Below, one piece after another: positions 51,250-60,411 of a stretch of 64,000 nucleotides of DNA; the stretch's first letter is position 1; each line of letters begins with the position of its first letter. The notes beneath the pieces are model-generated. The model was not told the DNA's origin. It saw nothing but the letters and a program-made list of their open reading frames with translations, and did no database searches. Both the position numbers and the translations under genes were made by a program. Origin of the DNA: Mariaggregatimicrobium sp964498785 (GTDB taxonomy: Bacteria > Zhuqueibacterota > Zhuqueibacteria > Thermofontimicrobiales > Thiofontviventaceae); NCBI GenBank assembly GCA_964498785.1, contig CAZCJL010000019.1, forward strand, positions 7,094 through 71,093, written 5' to 3'.

Positions 51250-51303
51250 GCATTTATGTGAAAAAATTTATTCACAAGATTTATGTTGATTTTATTTTTT
51301 TTG

Positions 51304-51332
51304 TTGACATTTTGCCAGGGATGCAGTACATT
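51304..51332 (+). promoter_or_regulatory. Promoter for galM
   Basis: TTGACA (51304-51309), 17-bp spacer, TACATT (51327-51332), 53 bp before the ATG. Confidence 0.6.
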
Positions 51333-51385
51333 AGATGTTCGATTCGATAAATTTTGATAGTTCATTTTGATGCAGGAGGGAGAAA

Positions 51386-52453
51386 ATGAGCGCACACATA
51401 AAAAAGGAACGCTTTGGCAAAACCAGCGACGGGAATCCGGTTTATCTGTATCAATTGCAAAATGCAAACAACATGTCCGCTGAAATTATAGACTACGGCG
51501 GTATCGTGGTTTCTTTAAATGTGCCTGATGGTAACGGAAATTTTACTGATGTAGTACTGGGTTTTGATTCTGTGCAAGGTTACGAAAAAAATAATCTCTA
51601 TTTCGGATGTATTGTTGGGCGTTTTGCAAACCGAATTGCAAACGGACGCTTTCTTTTAAATGATAACCAACACAGGCTCGCTCAAAACATTAAACCAAAC
51701 CATTTACATGGCGGTGAAAAGGGATTTGATAAGGTGATATGGCAGGCAAAAGAAATGAATGATTCGGAATATCCGGCATTGCAACTGAGTTATCTTAGCC
51801 TGAACGGCGAAGAAGGATACCCCGGAAATTTAGCAGTCCAAGTAACATATCGCCTGACAGATGAAAATGATTTGCAAATAGAATATTTTGCCGAAACCGA
51901 TCAGGATACTGTCGTTAATTTGACGAATCATTCGTATTTCAATCTTTCGGGGCATGACAGCGGAGATATTTTGGATCATATCCTGACGATTCATGCCGAA
52001 GAATATACGGCAACAGACGCCCGGTCGATCCCCACCGGCGAAATAAAATCGCTCGCGAAGACTCCCCTGGATTTCAGGAATCCAGCGCCTGTTGGTGAAC
52101 GTATTCATGATCAATTTGATGCATTAAAATTTGGCAATGGCTATGATACGAATTATGTGTTGAATAATGAGCATGGAATGCTTGTTAAAGCGGCGGAAGT
52201 GTTCGATCCGAAAAACGGGCTGTCGATGGAGGTGCTTACAACTCAGCCTGGCGTTCAGTTTTATTCAGGAAATCATATCGAATGTAATATGCCAGGGAAA
52301 GGCGGACAAACGACATATCAAAAAAGAAGCGGACTTTGCCTGGAAACGCAGCACTATCCGGATTCACCCAATCAACCGCATTTTCCGTCAGTGGTTTTGA
52401 AACCAGAGGAAAGCTATAAACATAACACTGTATACAGATTTAAGATAAAATAA
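51386..52453 (+). CDS. galM: Aldose 1-epimerase (galactose mutarotase)
   Basis: 355 residues. GalM hallmarks: YGGIVVSLNVPD, FGCIVGRFANRIANGRF, NHLHGGEKGFDKVIW with a substrate His, VNLTNHSYFNLSG with the catalytic His, the EEYTATDARSIPTGEI loop and QTTYQKRSGLCLETQHYPDSPN with the catalytic Glu. It interconverts alpha and beta anomers of aldoses. CAGGAGGGAG supports the start. It has its own promoter; 41 bp separate it from the next gene. Confidence 0.96.
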   Translation: MSAHIKKERFGKTSDGNPVYLYQLQNANNMSAEIIDYGGIVVSLNVPDGNGNFTDVVLGFDSVQGYEKNNLYFGCIVGRFANRIANGRFLLNDNQHRLAQNIKPNHLHGGEKGFDKVIWQAKEMNDSEYPALQLSYLSLNGEEGYPGNLAVQVTYRLTDENDLQIEYFAETDQDTVVNLTNHSYFNLSGHDSGDILDHILTIHAEEYTATDARSIPTGEIKSLAKTPLDFRNPAPVGERIHDQFDALKFGNGYDTNYVLNNEHGMLVKAAEVFDPKNGLSMEVLTTQPGVQFYSGNHIECNMPGKGGQTTYQKRSGLCLETQHYPDSPNQPHFPSVVLKPEESYKHNTVYRFKIK

Positions 52454-52494
52454 CAACAATAATTTTTGATGATTGATTTTGCAGGAGGCAGCAG

Positions 52495-52995
52495 ATGGTA
52501 AAGAAGATTGGCCGCTATTTGTATAAATTTGCACTAAGCATTTTTATGGCTTATGTAATCATAAAATCGATTTGGATATTTGCAGATTATGCGCTAAACC
52601 ATGTTGATAAATTTTCTGCGTATGCCGAAATTGAAATAAAAACAACGCAACCGGTTACAAAAAATAAACTGGCTGATATAATTCCGCATGACCCCATAAA
52701 AATCAGGAAAGAATCCGAAGATACACACTGGTTAATGATTTGTCAGGCTCCGGATTATAACGATCTTGAAGGCGTGAAAGAAAAAGTGCTTCGTGCATTC
52801 GATGAGAAACTTACATCAGACGGGTATAGCGTGCAACGTGCCGAGTTATTCCCGCCTCCAGTGAGCAAACATTATTTCCGGTTGCAAATGACAGTTTTTA
52901 TCCCGGGTATTATTATCGCTATTTTCTGGTTCATTCATTTTTATCGCTGGATACAGGATGAATTTAAACGCGATGATACAAAAAAAATATCCTGA
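52495..52995 (+). CDS. Hypothetical membrane protein
   Basis: 166 residues with two transmembrane helices, at ~10-30 (FALSIFMAYVIIKSIWIFA) and ~128-148 (MTVFIPGIIIAIFWFIHFY). The soluble middle (~40-125) has mixed strands and helices (YAEIEIKTTQPVTKNKLADII; EGVKEKVLRAFDEKLTSDGY). No family recognised. GCAGGAGGCAGC precedes the ATG, and it follows galM closely, so they may be co-transcribed; a link in function is not evident. Confidence 0.7.
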   Translation: MVKKIGRYLYKFALSIFMAYVIIKSIWIFADYALNHVDKFSAYAEIEIKTTQPVTKNKLADIIPHDPIKIRKESEDTHWLMICQAPDYNDLEGVKEKVLRAFDEKLTSDGYSVQRAELFPPPVSKHYFRLQMTVFIPGIIIAIFWFIHFYRWIQDEFKRDDTKKIS

Positions 52996-53044
52996 AAAAG
53001 ATTTGTCTCAAACACTGATAATGTTAATCTAAATCCGTTCGAGT

Positions 53045-53623
53045 TTGTGCAATATTGGCTGGACTGGCCGGATAGCTGATTATAATAATTTTATCAATAA
53101 AAAACCCTGTCACAATTTTTGTGTGCCAGGGTTAAATTTATCAGCAGCAGAGAAGGCGAATTTTCAAAATCATCTTGTTGATTGCAAATTATGCCATAGT
53201 AAACTCGATGCATACAAGCAATTATATACCCGAATGAGTCAGGAGCCTGATTATCAATTATCGCTGCGATTTCCGTCTTTGGTCATGGACAGAATAAAGG
53301 CTGAAAGCGGAAGTTTCTTTTCGGTACGGATTCAGGATATTCTATTATCAATTATCAGCTTGATCGTGGGCATGGGAACAACAGTCTATTTTGTCGATAT
53401 TTCACACCTCCTGAAGCCATTCAAAAACCTCTTTTCCGGAACCGAACAAAAGATGGTAACGAATGTGCGGGAATCTGTTGGCGGAATAAATATCGATTTT
53501 CAGTTGATACTTTCCGTCGTAGTTATCCTTGCTGCAATTGCCATACTCGATCGATTTATTTCCCGGCATAAGGATAAACTTGCAGCCTACCTTAAAATGA
53601 TGCCAATGTCGTGTTTTTTGTAA
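53045..53623 (+). CDS. Membrane protein with zinc-finger (anti-sigma-like) N-terminus
   Basis: 192 residues from a TTG; there is no ATG before the motif. NFQNHLVDCKLCHSKLDAYKQL (in part) has the His-x3-Cys-x2-Cys pattern of zf-HC2 anti-sigma factors. Two transmembrane helices follow (LLSIISLIVGMGTTVYF, LILSVVVILAAIAILDRFI). No sigma factor is adjacent. The first ~30 codons include a hairpin (53103-53133), and an authentic start is unclear, so the 5' end may be incorrect or degraded. Moderate confidence that the region beyond residue 30 is coding. Confidence 0.5.
   Translation: MCNIGWTGRIADYNNFINKKPCHNFCVPGLNLSAAEKANFQNHLVDCKLCHSKLDAYKQLYTRMSQEPDYQLSLRFPSLVMDRIKAESGSFFSVRIQDILLSIISLIVGMGTTVYFVDISHLLKPFKNLFSGTEQKMVTNVRESVGGINIDFQLILSVVVILAAIAILDRFISRHKDKLAAYLKMMPMSCFL
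53103..53140 (-). terminator. Possible minus-strand terminator overlapping a plus-strand frame
   Basis: AACCCTG (53103-53109) pairs with CAGGGTT (53127-53133); on the minus strand TTTTTTATT follows. It lies 860 bp beyond the end of the leftward gene at 53992, so it may be its distal stop or a coincidence. Confidence 0.35.
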
Positions 53624-53654
53624 TTTGTTTATATTGAGTGCATAGACTGTGTCA

Positions 53655-53925
53655 ATGCAAGCGGCGAAGCCGCTATCACGCTTGGCACCTGAGCAAGAAT
53701 AATATTTCACATCACACCGATGACAACACAAGAAATTTCTAAAATCAAAAATCATTGATCCGTGTTCGTAATTCTAATTTTAAATTTCTTAAATCGATTT
53801 TCTGAAATGAGCTATAATGATATCGCCCTTTCAAAGCTTTGCAATGCTCATTACTACAACTCCAGGGCGCTGCCCTGGGGTTGGTTATTTTGCCCTTTCA
53901 GGGCATTTATTGAGCTTCGCATATC
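53655..53925. repeat. Cluster of REP-like hairpins
   Basis: AGCGGC/GCCGCT (53660-53674), CCAGGGC/GCCCTGG (53862-53878) and TGCCCT/AGGGCA (53891-53905) are perfect stems in a gene-free stretch, with a GTGTTCGTAATTCTAATTTT block (53763) between them. The stretch from 53624 to 53991 has no gene. Confidence 0.55.
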
Positions 53926-53991
53926 GTTGTTTGTAAAATTCCGTGCGGAATATTTGCAGCCAAAAAGACGGCTGCACGCCATAACACATGA

Positions 53992-56622
53992 CTATCGCAG
54001 GAGCGTCATCTTGCGGGTGGCAACAAATTTTCCGGCCTTGATCCGGTAAACATATATCCCCGAAACCACCGGTTGCCCTGTCTCGTCTCTGCCATCCCAC
54101 TGAATGTTGTAAAAACCTGCCGCCTGTTGTCCGCTAACGACTGTTTTAATTTGCTGTCCGACTGTATTATAAATAACCAGTTTTACATCCGATGCCTCCG
54201 GCAATTGATATGAAATTGTTGTTTCCGGATTAAACGGATTGGGATAGTTCTGCGAAATCGCGTATTCCTGCGGCAGGTTGATTGTTGTCAATTCGTTCTG
54301 GTTATCGGATGTTTTTTTCTCGTCGAATTCTGCCGGATTTCCGACAATGATCTCGCCATGATATATCGGATACGGATCTTTCTCAACAGTGACATTGATA
54401 GTTCCGCTTCTGTTTGTGAATATCAACAGGCTGCAGATTCCCTGCTCATTTGTCAATTCTTCCCGCGGAATGATGATTCCGCTACCATCAACTTTTACAT
54501 GTGCATTCGCTACGGGTTCATTGTTGTAAAGCACTTTTATGACCAGCGAACCTTCAGAATCCCGCTGAAAGTACTCGGGATGAATAACATTCAACCCATG
54601 ATCGATAGTAATGCCATCACTCCAGGGAGACCAGGCGCTCACTAAACCGGCGCCGTTTTTTGCCCGGATACGGGCGTAAAACGTTTGTGCATTTTCACCG
54701 GTTATAACCGCGCTGGTAACATTCCCGAGCCAGGCATTGTAAATACTGCTATCTCCCGGAGCTGTTCCGATCTGCAATTGGTAGCCGCTAATTCCGGTAT
54801 CATGCTCACGAGCGGCTTCCCAGGTAAAAGTGACATCAAGTGAATTTGAGACCTCGCCAATGTCTATTGGCGCTGTTGAGATAATCGGTGGCGTGATATC
54901 CGCGGCTGCAAGATACGCCTGACCAATTTGTGTGAGGGAAAAATCATCCCGGAGCAATGCGGTGAACGGCGCTTTTGGCGTCATCGGCTCATCGAACAGC
55001 GGATCGTGACCACTGGAAATATACCAGAACCATCGCGTAATACCAACAGGATTGGTTTTCAGGTATTCGCAAAACTGACGACACATTTCTGTTACCTCTG
55101 CCTCGGAGCGATTCCAGTCCATGTTACCAAATCCGGTGATCCAGACGTCATTAACACCACTGAGCTCCCTCATACAGATCGCATTGTCTTCCAGTAACTC
55201 GCGGACGTTTTCCCAATTAACAGATCGTGTTTCGGCGCTCATCGGGAAAATGTGGAAATCATTTATATCCACTTTAACATCTGGTGGCAAACTATTCAAA
55301 AAGGTATTGTACCAATCAACACAATTTCCTTTTTTCAAATAAGCATCGAGGACTCCTTTTAAATCCTCTTTCAACGGCTCCAGCAATCCGAGAAAAAACT
55401 GGGGTACCATTTTAAATAACACTTCAATCGGTTGATCAATAGCTTCTGTTAAAAATAACGACGGTCCCACAAATTTTGCAGTGGGATCAAATCCTTTAAT
55501 TAGCTCGTAATAGCGAGTATATTGCGCCGCGTACACTGTCGGATCAAACATCGGAATCCAGTTCGGCTCATATCCCACCGTCCAGTACTGACCCACTCGC
55601 CCTTCGTCAGAAATAATGCGGGCGATGTGCGACTGCTCTGCCGTGTAAATTCGATCCAGAATTTCCTGCTGTGTCGGCACTTCCTCATTGGGAAACAGGC
55701 TTTTGAAATAATCCACAAAATAATACGGCTTTTTAAGGTCATCATTATCCAGCTCTTTGCCAATGGAATTTTCAATTTCCGTGTCGATCATATTTTCCAC
55801 AGAATTGGACAGCTCGTTCCAGGTGAATGAAATGCCCAGCAAATCCCAGTCGATATGAGATTGCGTTCTGGAATCCGGTGTAATCACCGAAACCTGCAAG
55901 TTGCGCTCCCTGCCTGTTCCGTTCAAACCGATCTCGCCGTTGATGCTGATCGTGGTCGTAAACCTGGCGTCTGCCTCTCCCACTTTTTTCCAGTGATAGC
56001 CCCAACGAAACGGATTTGGATTCAGCACCCACGCCTGAATGATGAGCACCGTGTGCCAGTCCGCCGATAAACTGGTGTTGAACCGGATGATATCATCTCC
56101 CACTGTTATATTGAATTCCGGCAGCTCGTCCTGAAAATCGATTCGCGTATCTCTGAAATCCGCCTTGTATTTGATGCGGTATTTCACATCGGTGTACACA
56201 AAACTATCCAGCGTGTCGGCGAGCGTGTCTTCCAGCGGCTCCCGGTTCTCGTTCCAATAGTCGCCAATAGTGGGGATTACATTTTTATTTACAATTGCCA
56301 GTGAAAGATTAAACAGGTTTTGCAAAAAATCCACATCCGTGCGGTCGAGCAGATCCAGGATGTACCATTTCCAGTCCATGCCCAGATTATCTGTGCGATA
56401 ATTCAGCTTGCCAACAGTCAAGATTTTCTGTTTATCTGCCTGCGGCATATTTTCCGGCAGATATGAATTATTCCAATCCCGGTACCACTCCGCGCCGATT
56501 TCCCCCAGATGCTGGGTTCCGGCAACGCCCCCGACGCCAAACCGGGGATCGAGCTGCGCAAACACTGTCCCCCAAAATATCGACATAAATATGGCTATTA
56601 GCACTAATTTTCTTGATTCCAT
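53992..56622 (-). CDS. Large secreted glycosidase-like protein with C-terminal sorting domain
   Basis: 876 residues. Signal peptide (LVLIAIFMSIFWGTVFAQ). Residues ~20-300 are unassigned. Residues ~340-580 look like a TIM-barrel glycoside hydrolase (YWTVGYEPNWIPMFDPTVYAAQYTRYYELIKGFDPTAKFVGP, DINDFHIFPM, VWITGFGNMDW; in parts); the position of the usual T-E-F-G nucleophile carries Gly. A fibronectin-III-like module (~600-690) and an Ig/carboxypeptidase-reg-like module follow. The last ~85 residues are a sorting domain (SQNYPNPFNPETTISYQL... ending in KMTLLR). It is richer in G+C than its neighbours. Monocistronic. Confidence 0.8.
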   Translation of the reverse strand: MESRKLVLIAIFMSIFWGTVFAQLDPRFGVGGVAGTQHLGEIGAEWYRDWNNSYLPENMPQADKQKILTVGKLNYRTDNLGMDWKWYILDLLDRTDVDFLQNLFNLSLAIVNKNVIPTIGDYWNENREPLEDTLADTLDSFVYTDVKYRIKYKADFRDTRIDFQDELPEFNITVGDDIIRFNTSLSADWHTVLIIQAWVLNPNPFRWGYHWKKVGEADARFTTTISINGEIGLNGTGRERNLQVSVITPDSRTQSHIDWDLLGISFTWNELSNSVENMIDTEIENSIGKELDNDDLKKPYYFVDYFKSLFPNEEVPTQQEILDRIYTAEQSHIARIISDEGRVGQYWTVGYEPNWIPMFDPTVYAAQYTRYYELIKGFDPTAKFVGPSLFLTEAIDQPIEVLFKMVPQFFLGLLEPLKEDLKGVLDAYLKKGNCVDWYNTFLNSLPPDVKVDINDFHIFPMSAETRSVNWENVRELLEDNAICMRELSGVNDVWITGFGNMDWNRSEAEVTEMCRQFCEYLKTNPVGITRWFWYISSGHDPLFDEPMTPKAPFTALLRDDFSLTQIGQAYLAAADITPPIISTAPIDIGEVSNSLDVTFTWEAAREHDTGISGYQLQIGTAPGDSSIYNAWLGNVTSAVITGENAQTFYARIRAKNGAGLVSAWSPWSDGITIDHGLNVIHPEYFQRDSEGSLVIKVLYNNEPVANAHVKVDGSGIIIPREELTNEQGICSLLIFTNRSGTINVTVEKDPYPIYHGEIIVGNPAEFDEKKTSDNQNELTTINLPQEYAISQNYPNPFNPETTISYQLPEASDVKLVIYNTVGQQIKTVVSGQQAAGFYNIQWDGRDETGQPVVSGIYVYRIKAGKFVATRKMTLLR

Positions 56623-56736
56623 GACTGATCCTCGTTAAAAGTCGTAATGCAAAATTATACCACTAATGTATCACTTTTTTTTTAATGAAGCAATAGAAAA
56701 AATGGAGAGCGGGAGATGTGGTTTTATGCGAAAATA

Positions 56737-56832
56737 GCAATCCACGATATAAATTTCGTGGCAATTTATTATTGGTGCACGTTTTAATGTTTCATTGGAT
56801 TGAATTGCGACGCTTTTTAAAGCGTGGATTGC
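56737..56832. repeat. Inverted repeat in gene-free stretch
   Basis: GCAATCCACG (56737-56746) and CGTGGATTGC (56823-56832) are perfect inverted arms; a second nested pair ATTGCGACGCTTT/AAAGCGT lies between. The stretch from 56623 to 57248 has no gene. Confidence 0.5.
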
Positions 56833-56937
56833 AATCACTTCCCCCGCTTCCGTCTCAACTCCCGGCTATGTTCCCGTTTATTTGTTCCCGGCGCCGGTTC
56901 GCTTATTCGAATGTTCTCAATTTTATTTTCGTATTAA

Positions 56938-57100
56938 ACCTAAATTTCTAAAATGAATTATAATAATGAAAAAATAGATTTATTGCCCGTGAGACACACG
57001 AAATAGTGCTTAATTCAAAAAAAATTAAATTTCGTATGTTTTTGTGTGTTTAGTGGATTATAATTGTATAATAATTTTCTTTTTAGAATTTTAGATTATA
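56938..57100. repeat. Palindromic MITE-like element, copy C
   Basis: ACCTAAATTTCTAAAATG start, ACACACGAAATAGTGC and ATTTCGTATGTTTTTGTGTG central arms, end TTTAGAATTTTAGATTA. Same orientation as copy B; inverted relative to copy A. Confidence 0.82.
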
Positions 57101-57185
57101 TTTGAATATACGCGCCAGCTTGAACAAAACAGGTTTAGTTTAAAGCCACTGTATCAATCCAATTGTAACAGATTTTTTCTCAAAA

Positions 57186-57222
57186 ACAAAACCTGCCAGA
57201 TTTTACAAATTCTGGCAGGGCT
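57186..57222 (-). terminator. Rho-independent terminator of the transhydrogenase operon
   Basis: CCTGCCAGA (57192-57200) and TCTGGCAGG (57211-57219) form a perfect 9-bp stem; TTTTGTTTTTG follows on the minus strand, 30 bp after the pntB stop. Confidence 0.88.
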
Positions 57223-57248
57223 GTAAATTTTCAATAGAGATACGAAAT

Positions 57249-58613
57249 TTATTCTTTCAGAAACTTCACGATTTCAGTGACCATTTTTTTTGCATCGCCG
57301 AATACCATCATGGTTTTTTGATCATAAAATAATTCGTTATCTTCACCGGCAAATCCCGGGGAAAGGCTCCGCTTAACGATCATAACCGTTGCTGCTTTAT
57401 CTACATTCAGAATTGGCATTCCGTAAAGGGAGCTATCTTTTTTAGTGCGGGCTGCAGGATTGATAACGTCATTAGCGCCGATTACGAGTGCGACATCTGT
57501 ATCCCTAAAATCATCATTGATTTCATCCATATCGAATAGCTGGTCATACGAAACGTTTGCTTCAGCCAGCAGTACGTTCATGTGTCCCGGCATTCTTCCC
57601 GCGACCGGATGAATGGCATATCGTACTTTTTTGCCTCGTTCGATTAAGATGTTTGCCATTTCACTGAGAATATGTTGCGCTTGTGCGACAGCCAGGCCAT
57701 AACCGGGGACAATGATAACGGACTGTGCATTGTCCAGCATAACAGCAGCATCTTCGGCCTGGAAACGGGTGACGTCACGACGCTCGCCACTGGCGGAGGC
57801 GACCTCCTTCCCCACTGCGGCAAACAGTACATTTGCCAGCGAGCGGTTCATTGCCTTACACATGATGTTTGTCAGAATGATTCCTGATGCACCGACTAAC
57901 GATCCACTAATAATGAGCACGTTATTGGCCAAGACAAATCCGGTTGCAGCGGCAGCGAGTCCGGAATATGAGTTTAACAGTGATATAACCACGGGCATAT
58001 CCGCGCCGCCAATTGGAATAACCGCTAACACACCAAGTAGCGCGGCGATAGCTAAAATAACCAGCAGTGGAGAGATTGTTATCGGATTCATTGTAAAAAT
58101 AACGCCCAGCACAATTACTGCAACTAACAGTAGCGCATTCACGACGTGTTGAAGTTTGTAAATGATAGGCGCACTGCGCATCACGCCCTGCAATTTGGCA
58201 AAGGCGATCAGGCTGCCGGTAAAGGTTATGGTCCCGATCAAAATACTCAGCACGAGTGTAATGGATACATTAAGCACCGGATCACCAGTGAACTGCGTGA
58301 ATTCGGACAATGCAACCAGCGTGGATGCGCCGCCACCGAATCCGTTAAACAAGGCAACCATCTGAGGCATTGCTGTCATTTCCACCTTTTTGGCGGCGAT
58401 TCCCCCGATTGCCGCGCCAATGATGACGCCGGCAATGATATATGTAAAATCGAGAATTTGCTTATCAAATAATGTAATAACCACGGCGAGAAACATCCCG
58501 GACATTGATAGCAGATTGCCTCGCCTGGCAGTTTTGGGAGAACTAAGATTTTTCAATCCTAATATAAATAAAATTGATGCAATTAAATAAACTATATTCG
58601 TAAGGGTTACCAT
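57249..58613 (-). CDS. pntB: NAD(P) transhydrogenase, beta subunit
   Basis: 454 residues. The N-terminal ~265 are about nine transmembrane helices (VYLIASILFILGLKNLSSPKTARRGNLLSMSGM in part). The C-terminal NADP-binding domain III has VIIVPGYGLAVAQAQH, YAIHPVAGRMPGHMNVLLAEA and VALVIGANDVINPAA. It couples proton entry to NADPH formation from NADH. Start at 58613 because AAAGGAGGGCGCCAA precedes that ATG; the in-frame 58643 start precedes the site. Follows pntAB at 46 bp. Confidence 0.96.
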   Translation of the reverse strand: MVTLTNIVYLIASILFILGLKNLSSPKTARRGNLLSMSGMFLAVVITLFDKQILDFTYIIAGVIIGAAIGGIAAKKVEMTAMPQMVALFNGFGGGASTLVALSEFTQFTGDPVLNVSITLVLSILIGTITFTGSLIAFAKLQGVMRSAPIIYKLQHVVNALLLVAVIVLGVIFTMNPITISPLLVILAIAALLGVLAVIPIGGADMPVVISLLNSYSGLAAAATGFVLANNVLIISGSLVGASGIILTNIMCKAMNRSLANVLFAAVGKEVASASGERRDVTRFQAEDAAVMLDNAQSVIIVPGYGLAVAQAQHILSEMANILIERGKKVRYAIHPVAGRMPGHMNVLLAEANVSYDQLFDMDEINDDFRDTDVALVIGANDVINPAARTKKDSSLYGMPILNVDKAATVMIVKRSLSPGFAGEDNELFYDQKTMMVFGDAKKMVTEIVKFLKE

Positions 58614-58659
58614 TTGGCGCCCTCCTTTTTTAATTTTCAACACTCACAAGTCGAAATCA

Positions 58660-58956
58660 TTAGTTTTTATCAGATTTTGAACTATCTTTTTTAAACATTT
58701 CCAGCATTCTGTCGGTTACCAGAAATCCACCGACTACATTAATGGTTGCAAAAATCACCGCGACCATGCCCAGGATTGTGCTTAACGCCGAATGTCCGGC
58801 GCCAGCGCTAATCAGCGCTCCGACCAGCGTGATACCGGATATTGCATTTGAGCCTGACATTAGTGGTGTATGCAATAGTGGCGGAACTTTTGTAATGACT
58901 TCAAATCCAACAAAAATAGCTAATACGAAAATATAAAACAAAATTAGAATCCCCAT
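58660..58956 (-). CDS. pntAB: NAD(P) transhydrogenase, alpha-2 (membrane) subunit
   Basis: 98 residues, three transmembrane helices: LFYIFVLAIFVGFEVITKVPPLLHTPLMSGSNAISGI is the diagnostic PntAB beginning (partly shown), then GALISAG, ILGMVAVIFATINVVGGFLVTDRML. The stand-alone membrane subunit shows a three-polypeptide enzyme of the Rhodospirillum type, not the E. coli two-subunit form. AGGAGG precedes the start; 10 bp after pntAA. Confidence 0.95.
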   Translation of the reverse strand: MGILILFYIFVLAIFVGFEVITKVPPLLHTPLMSGSNAISGITLVGALISAGAGHSALSTILGMVAVIFATINVVGGFLVTDRMLEMFKKDSSKSDKN

Positions 58957-58966
58957 TATTTACCTC

Positions 58967-60112
58967 CTATGATAACGCGTTTTTAACGGATTCATTAACG
59001 ATTTCACCGTTATGCGTAATACACGCGCCTTTTGTCACTTCGTCCTCAAAATCAGGCGCTTCTTTTGATTCTTTATAAATGTTATTGAACAGATTGATGA
59101 TATTTTTCGAGTACATTAAACTGGCATGATTGGCGATTGTTGCCGGTAAATTCCAGGCGCCAATAATCGTAACGCCATTGTGTTCAACGTTTTCTTTTGC
59201 TTTCGTTAGTTCGCAGTTGCCACCCTGTGGTGCAGCCAGATCGACAATAACGGACCCGGGTCGCATCGTGTCAACCATTTCCTTTGTAATCAAAATCGGA
59301 GCCTTTTTACCAAATACCTGTGCAGTAGTGATAACAGCATCGACCCGGGGCAAACGCTTTGCAATGGCTTCCTGCTCTTTCTTCAAAAATTCTTCCGTCA
59401 TTTCCTTTGCATACCCGCCTTCGGTTTCTGCATCTTCCGGCATTTCCATTTCCACGAACTGCGCTCCTAAACTTTCGACCTGCTCTTTTGTGGCCGGTCG
59501 CGGATCAAATGCCTCCACTTTTGCTCCCAGCCGTTTTGCGGTTGCAATTGCCTGCAATCCGGCAACGCCAACGCCAAGAATCAACACGCCCGATGCGGGG
59601 ATTGTTCCGGCGGCTGTCATTAATAGCGGAAATATTTTATTCAGATGATCTGCGGCCATCAACACTGCTTTATATCCCGCAATAGTCGCCATTGAGCTTA
59701 ACGCATCCATGCTCTGTGCTCGAGTTATCCGGGGCACGTATTCCATGGAAAATGCCGTTATGTTCCGCTTTTGCATAAGTTTTATCGTCGCCTCATTTTC
59801 CAGAGGCGCCAAAAATCCGATGTAAACAGAGCCTTCAGGCATTAACTCAACTTCATGCTTTTTAATTTTTGGATGTTTCTGTGGTGGGTTTACTTTCAGC
59901 AGAATATCACTTGATTTATACAAATCCGCAGGATTCTCAATCAGGGTTGCGCCAGCTTTTTCATAGTCAATGTCTATAAAAGAAGCCGCTGTTCCGGCTC
60001 CTGTTTCCACAAATACCTGATGTTCATTTTTGGTCAATACTGAAATCATTGACGGCACAACCGCGACACGAGTTTCCCTTTCCAGAACTTCTTTGGGAAT
60101 GCCTATTTTCAA
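58967..60112 (-). CDS. pntAA: NAD(P) transhydrogenase, alpha-1 (NAD-binding) subunit
   Basis: 381 residues, soluble domain I of transhydrogenase: MKIGIPKEVLERETRVAVVP, GYKAVLMAADHLNKIFP, LILGVGVAGLQAIATAKRLGAKVEAFDPR (Rossmann), VDAVITTAQVFGKKAP, AAPQGGNCELT. It carries NAD(H). TTG start: AAAGGAGG lies 5 bp upstream of TTG at 60112 (minus strand). It is first of three genes, pntAA-pntAB-pntB, in one operon. Confidence 0.95.
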   Translation of the reverse strand: MKIGIPKEVLERETRVAVVPSMISVLTKNEHQVFVETGAGTAASFIDIDYEKAGATLIENPADLYKSSDILLKVNPPQKHPKIKKHEVELMPEGSVYIGFLAPLENEATIKLMQKRNITAFSMEYVPRITRAQSMDALSSMATIAGYKAVLMAADHLNKIFPLLMTAAGTIPASGVLILGVGVAGLQAIATAKRLGAKVEAFDPRPATKEQVESLGAQFVEMEMPEDAETEGGYAKEMTEEFLKKEQEAIAKRLPRVDAVITTAQVFGKKAPILITKEMVDTMRPGSVIVDLAAPQGGNCELTKAKENVEHNGVTIIGAWNLPATIANHASLMYSKNIINLFNNIYKESKEAPDFEDEVTKGACITHNGEIVNESVKNALS

Positions 60113-60268
60113 TTTAAACCTCCTTTGAATCTTTTTTCATCTTCGTATTGATTCACCTTCCGGAGGTTTTATACACTGGCAATTCAATACCTCAGTATTC
60201 GTAATTTCGTAATAAGAAGAGGTATAAATTTCTGTGATTTAACCTGTCAGAAGGTCTTTTTATATATA

Positions 60269-60296
60269 TATTTATAAATTCGACAATAACTGTCAA
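60269..60296 (-). promoter_or_regulatory. Possible promoter of the transhydrogenase operon
   Basis: On the minus strand TTGACA (60296-60291), 16-bp spacer, TAAATA (60274-60269), about 160 bp before the pntAA start. Sequence is A/T-rich; modest support. Nothing else is seen in 60113-60411. Confidence 0.35.
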
Positions 60297-60411
60297 TAAA
60301 TTAACCAGTAAAGATATTACGTTTTTAAAACCGAATTTCTTCATGATCATACACTCCGCAGATTTGAGCGTGGTCGGTATGAAATTTAACTTTTAATATA
60401 TTTTCTTCATC

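Noticed and set aside
59130..59648. Plus-strand 172-codon frame opposite pntAA
   Set aside because: Antisense to a highly conserved enzyme; composition typical of shadow frames.
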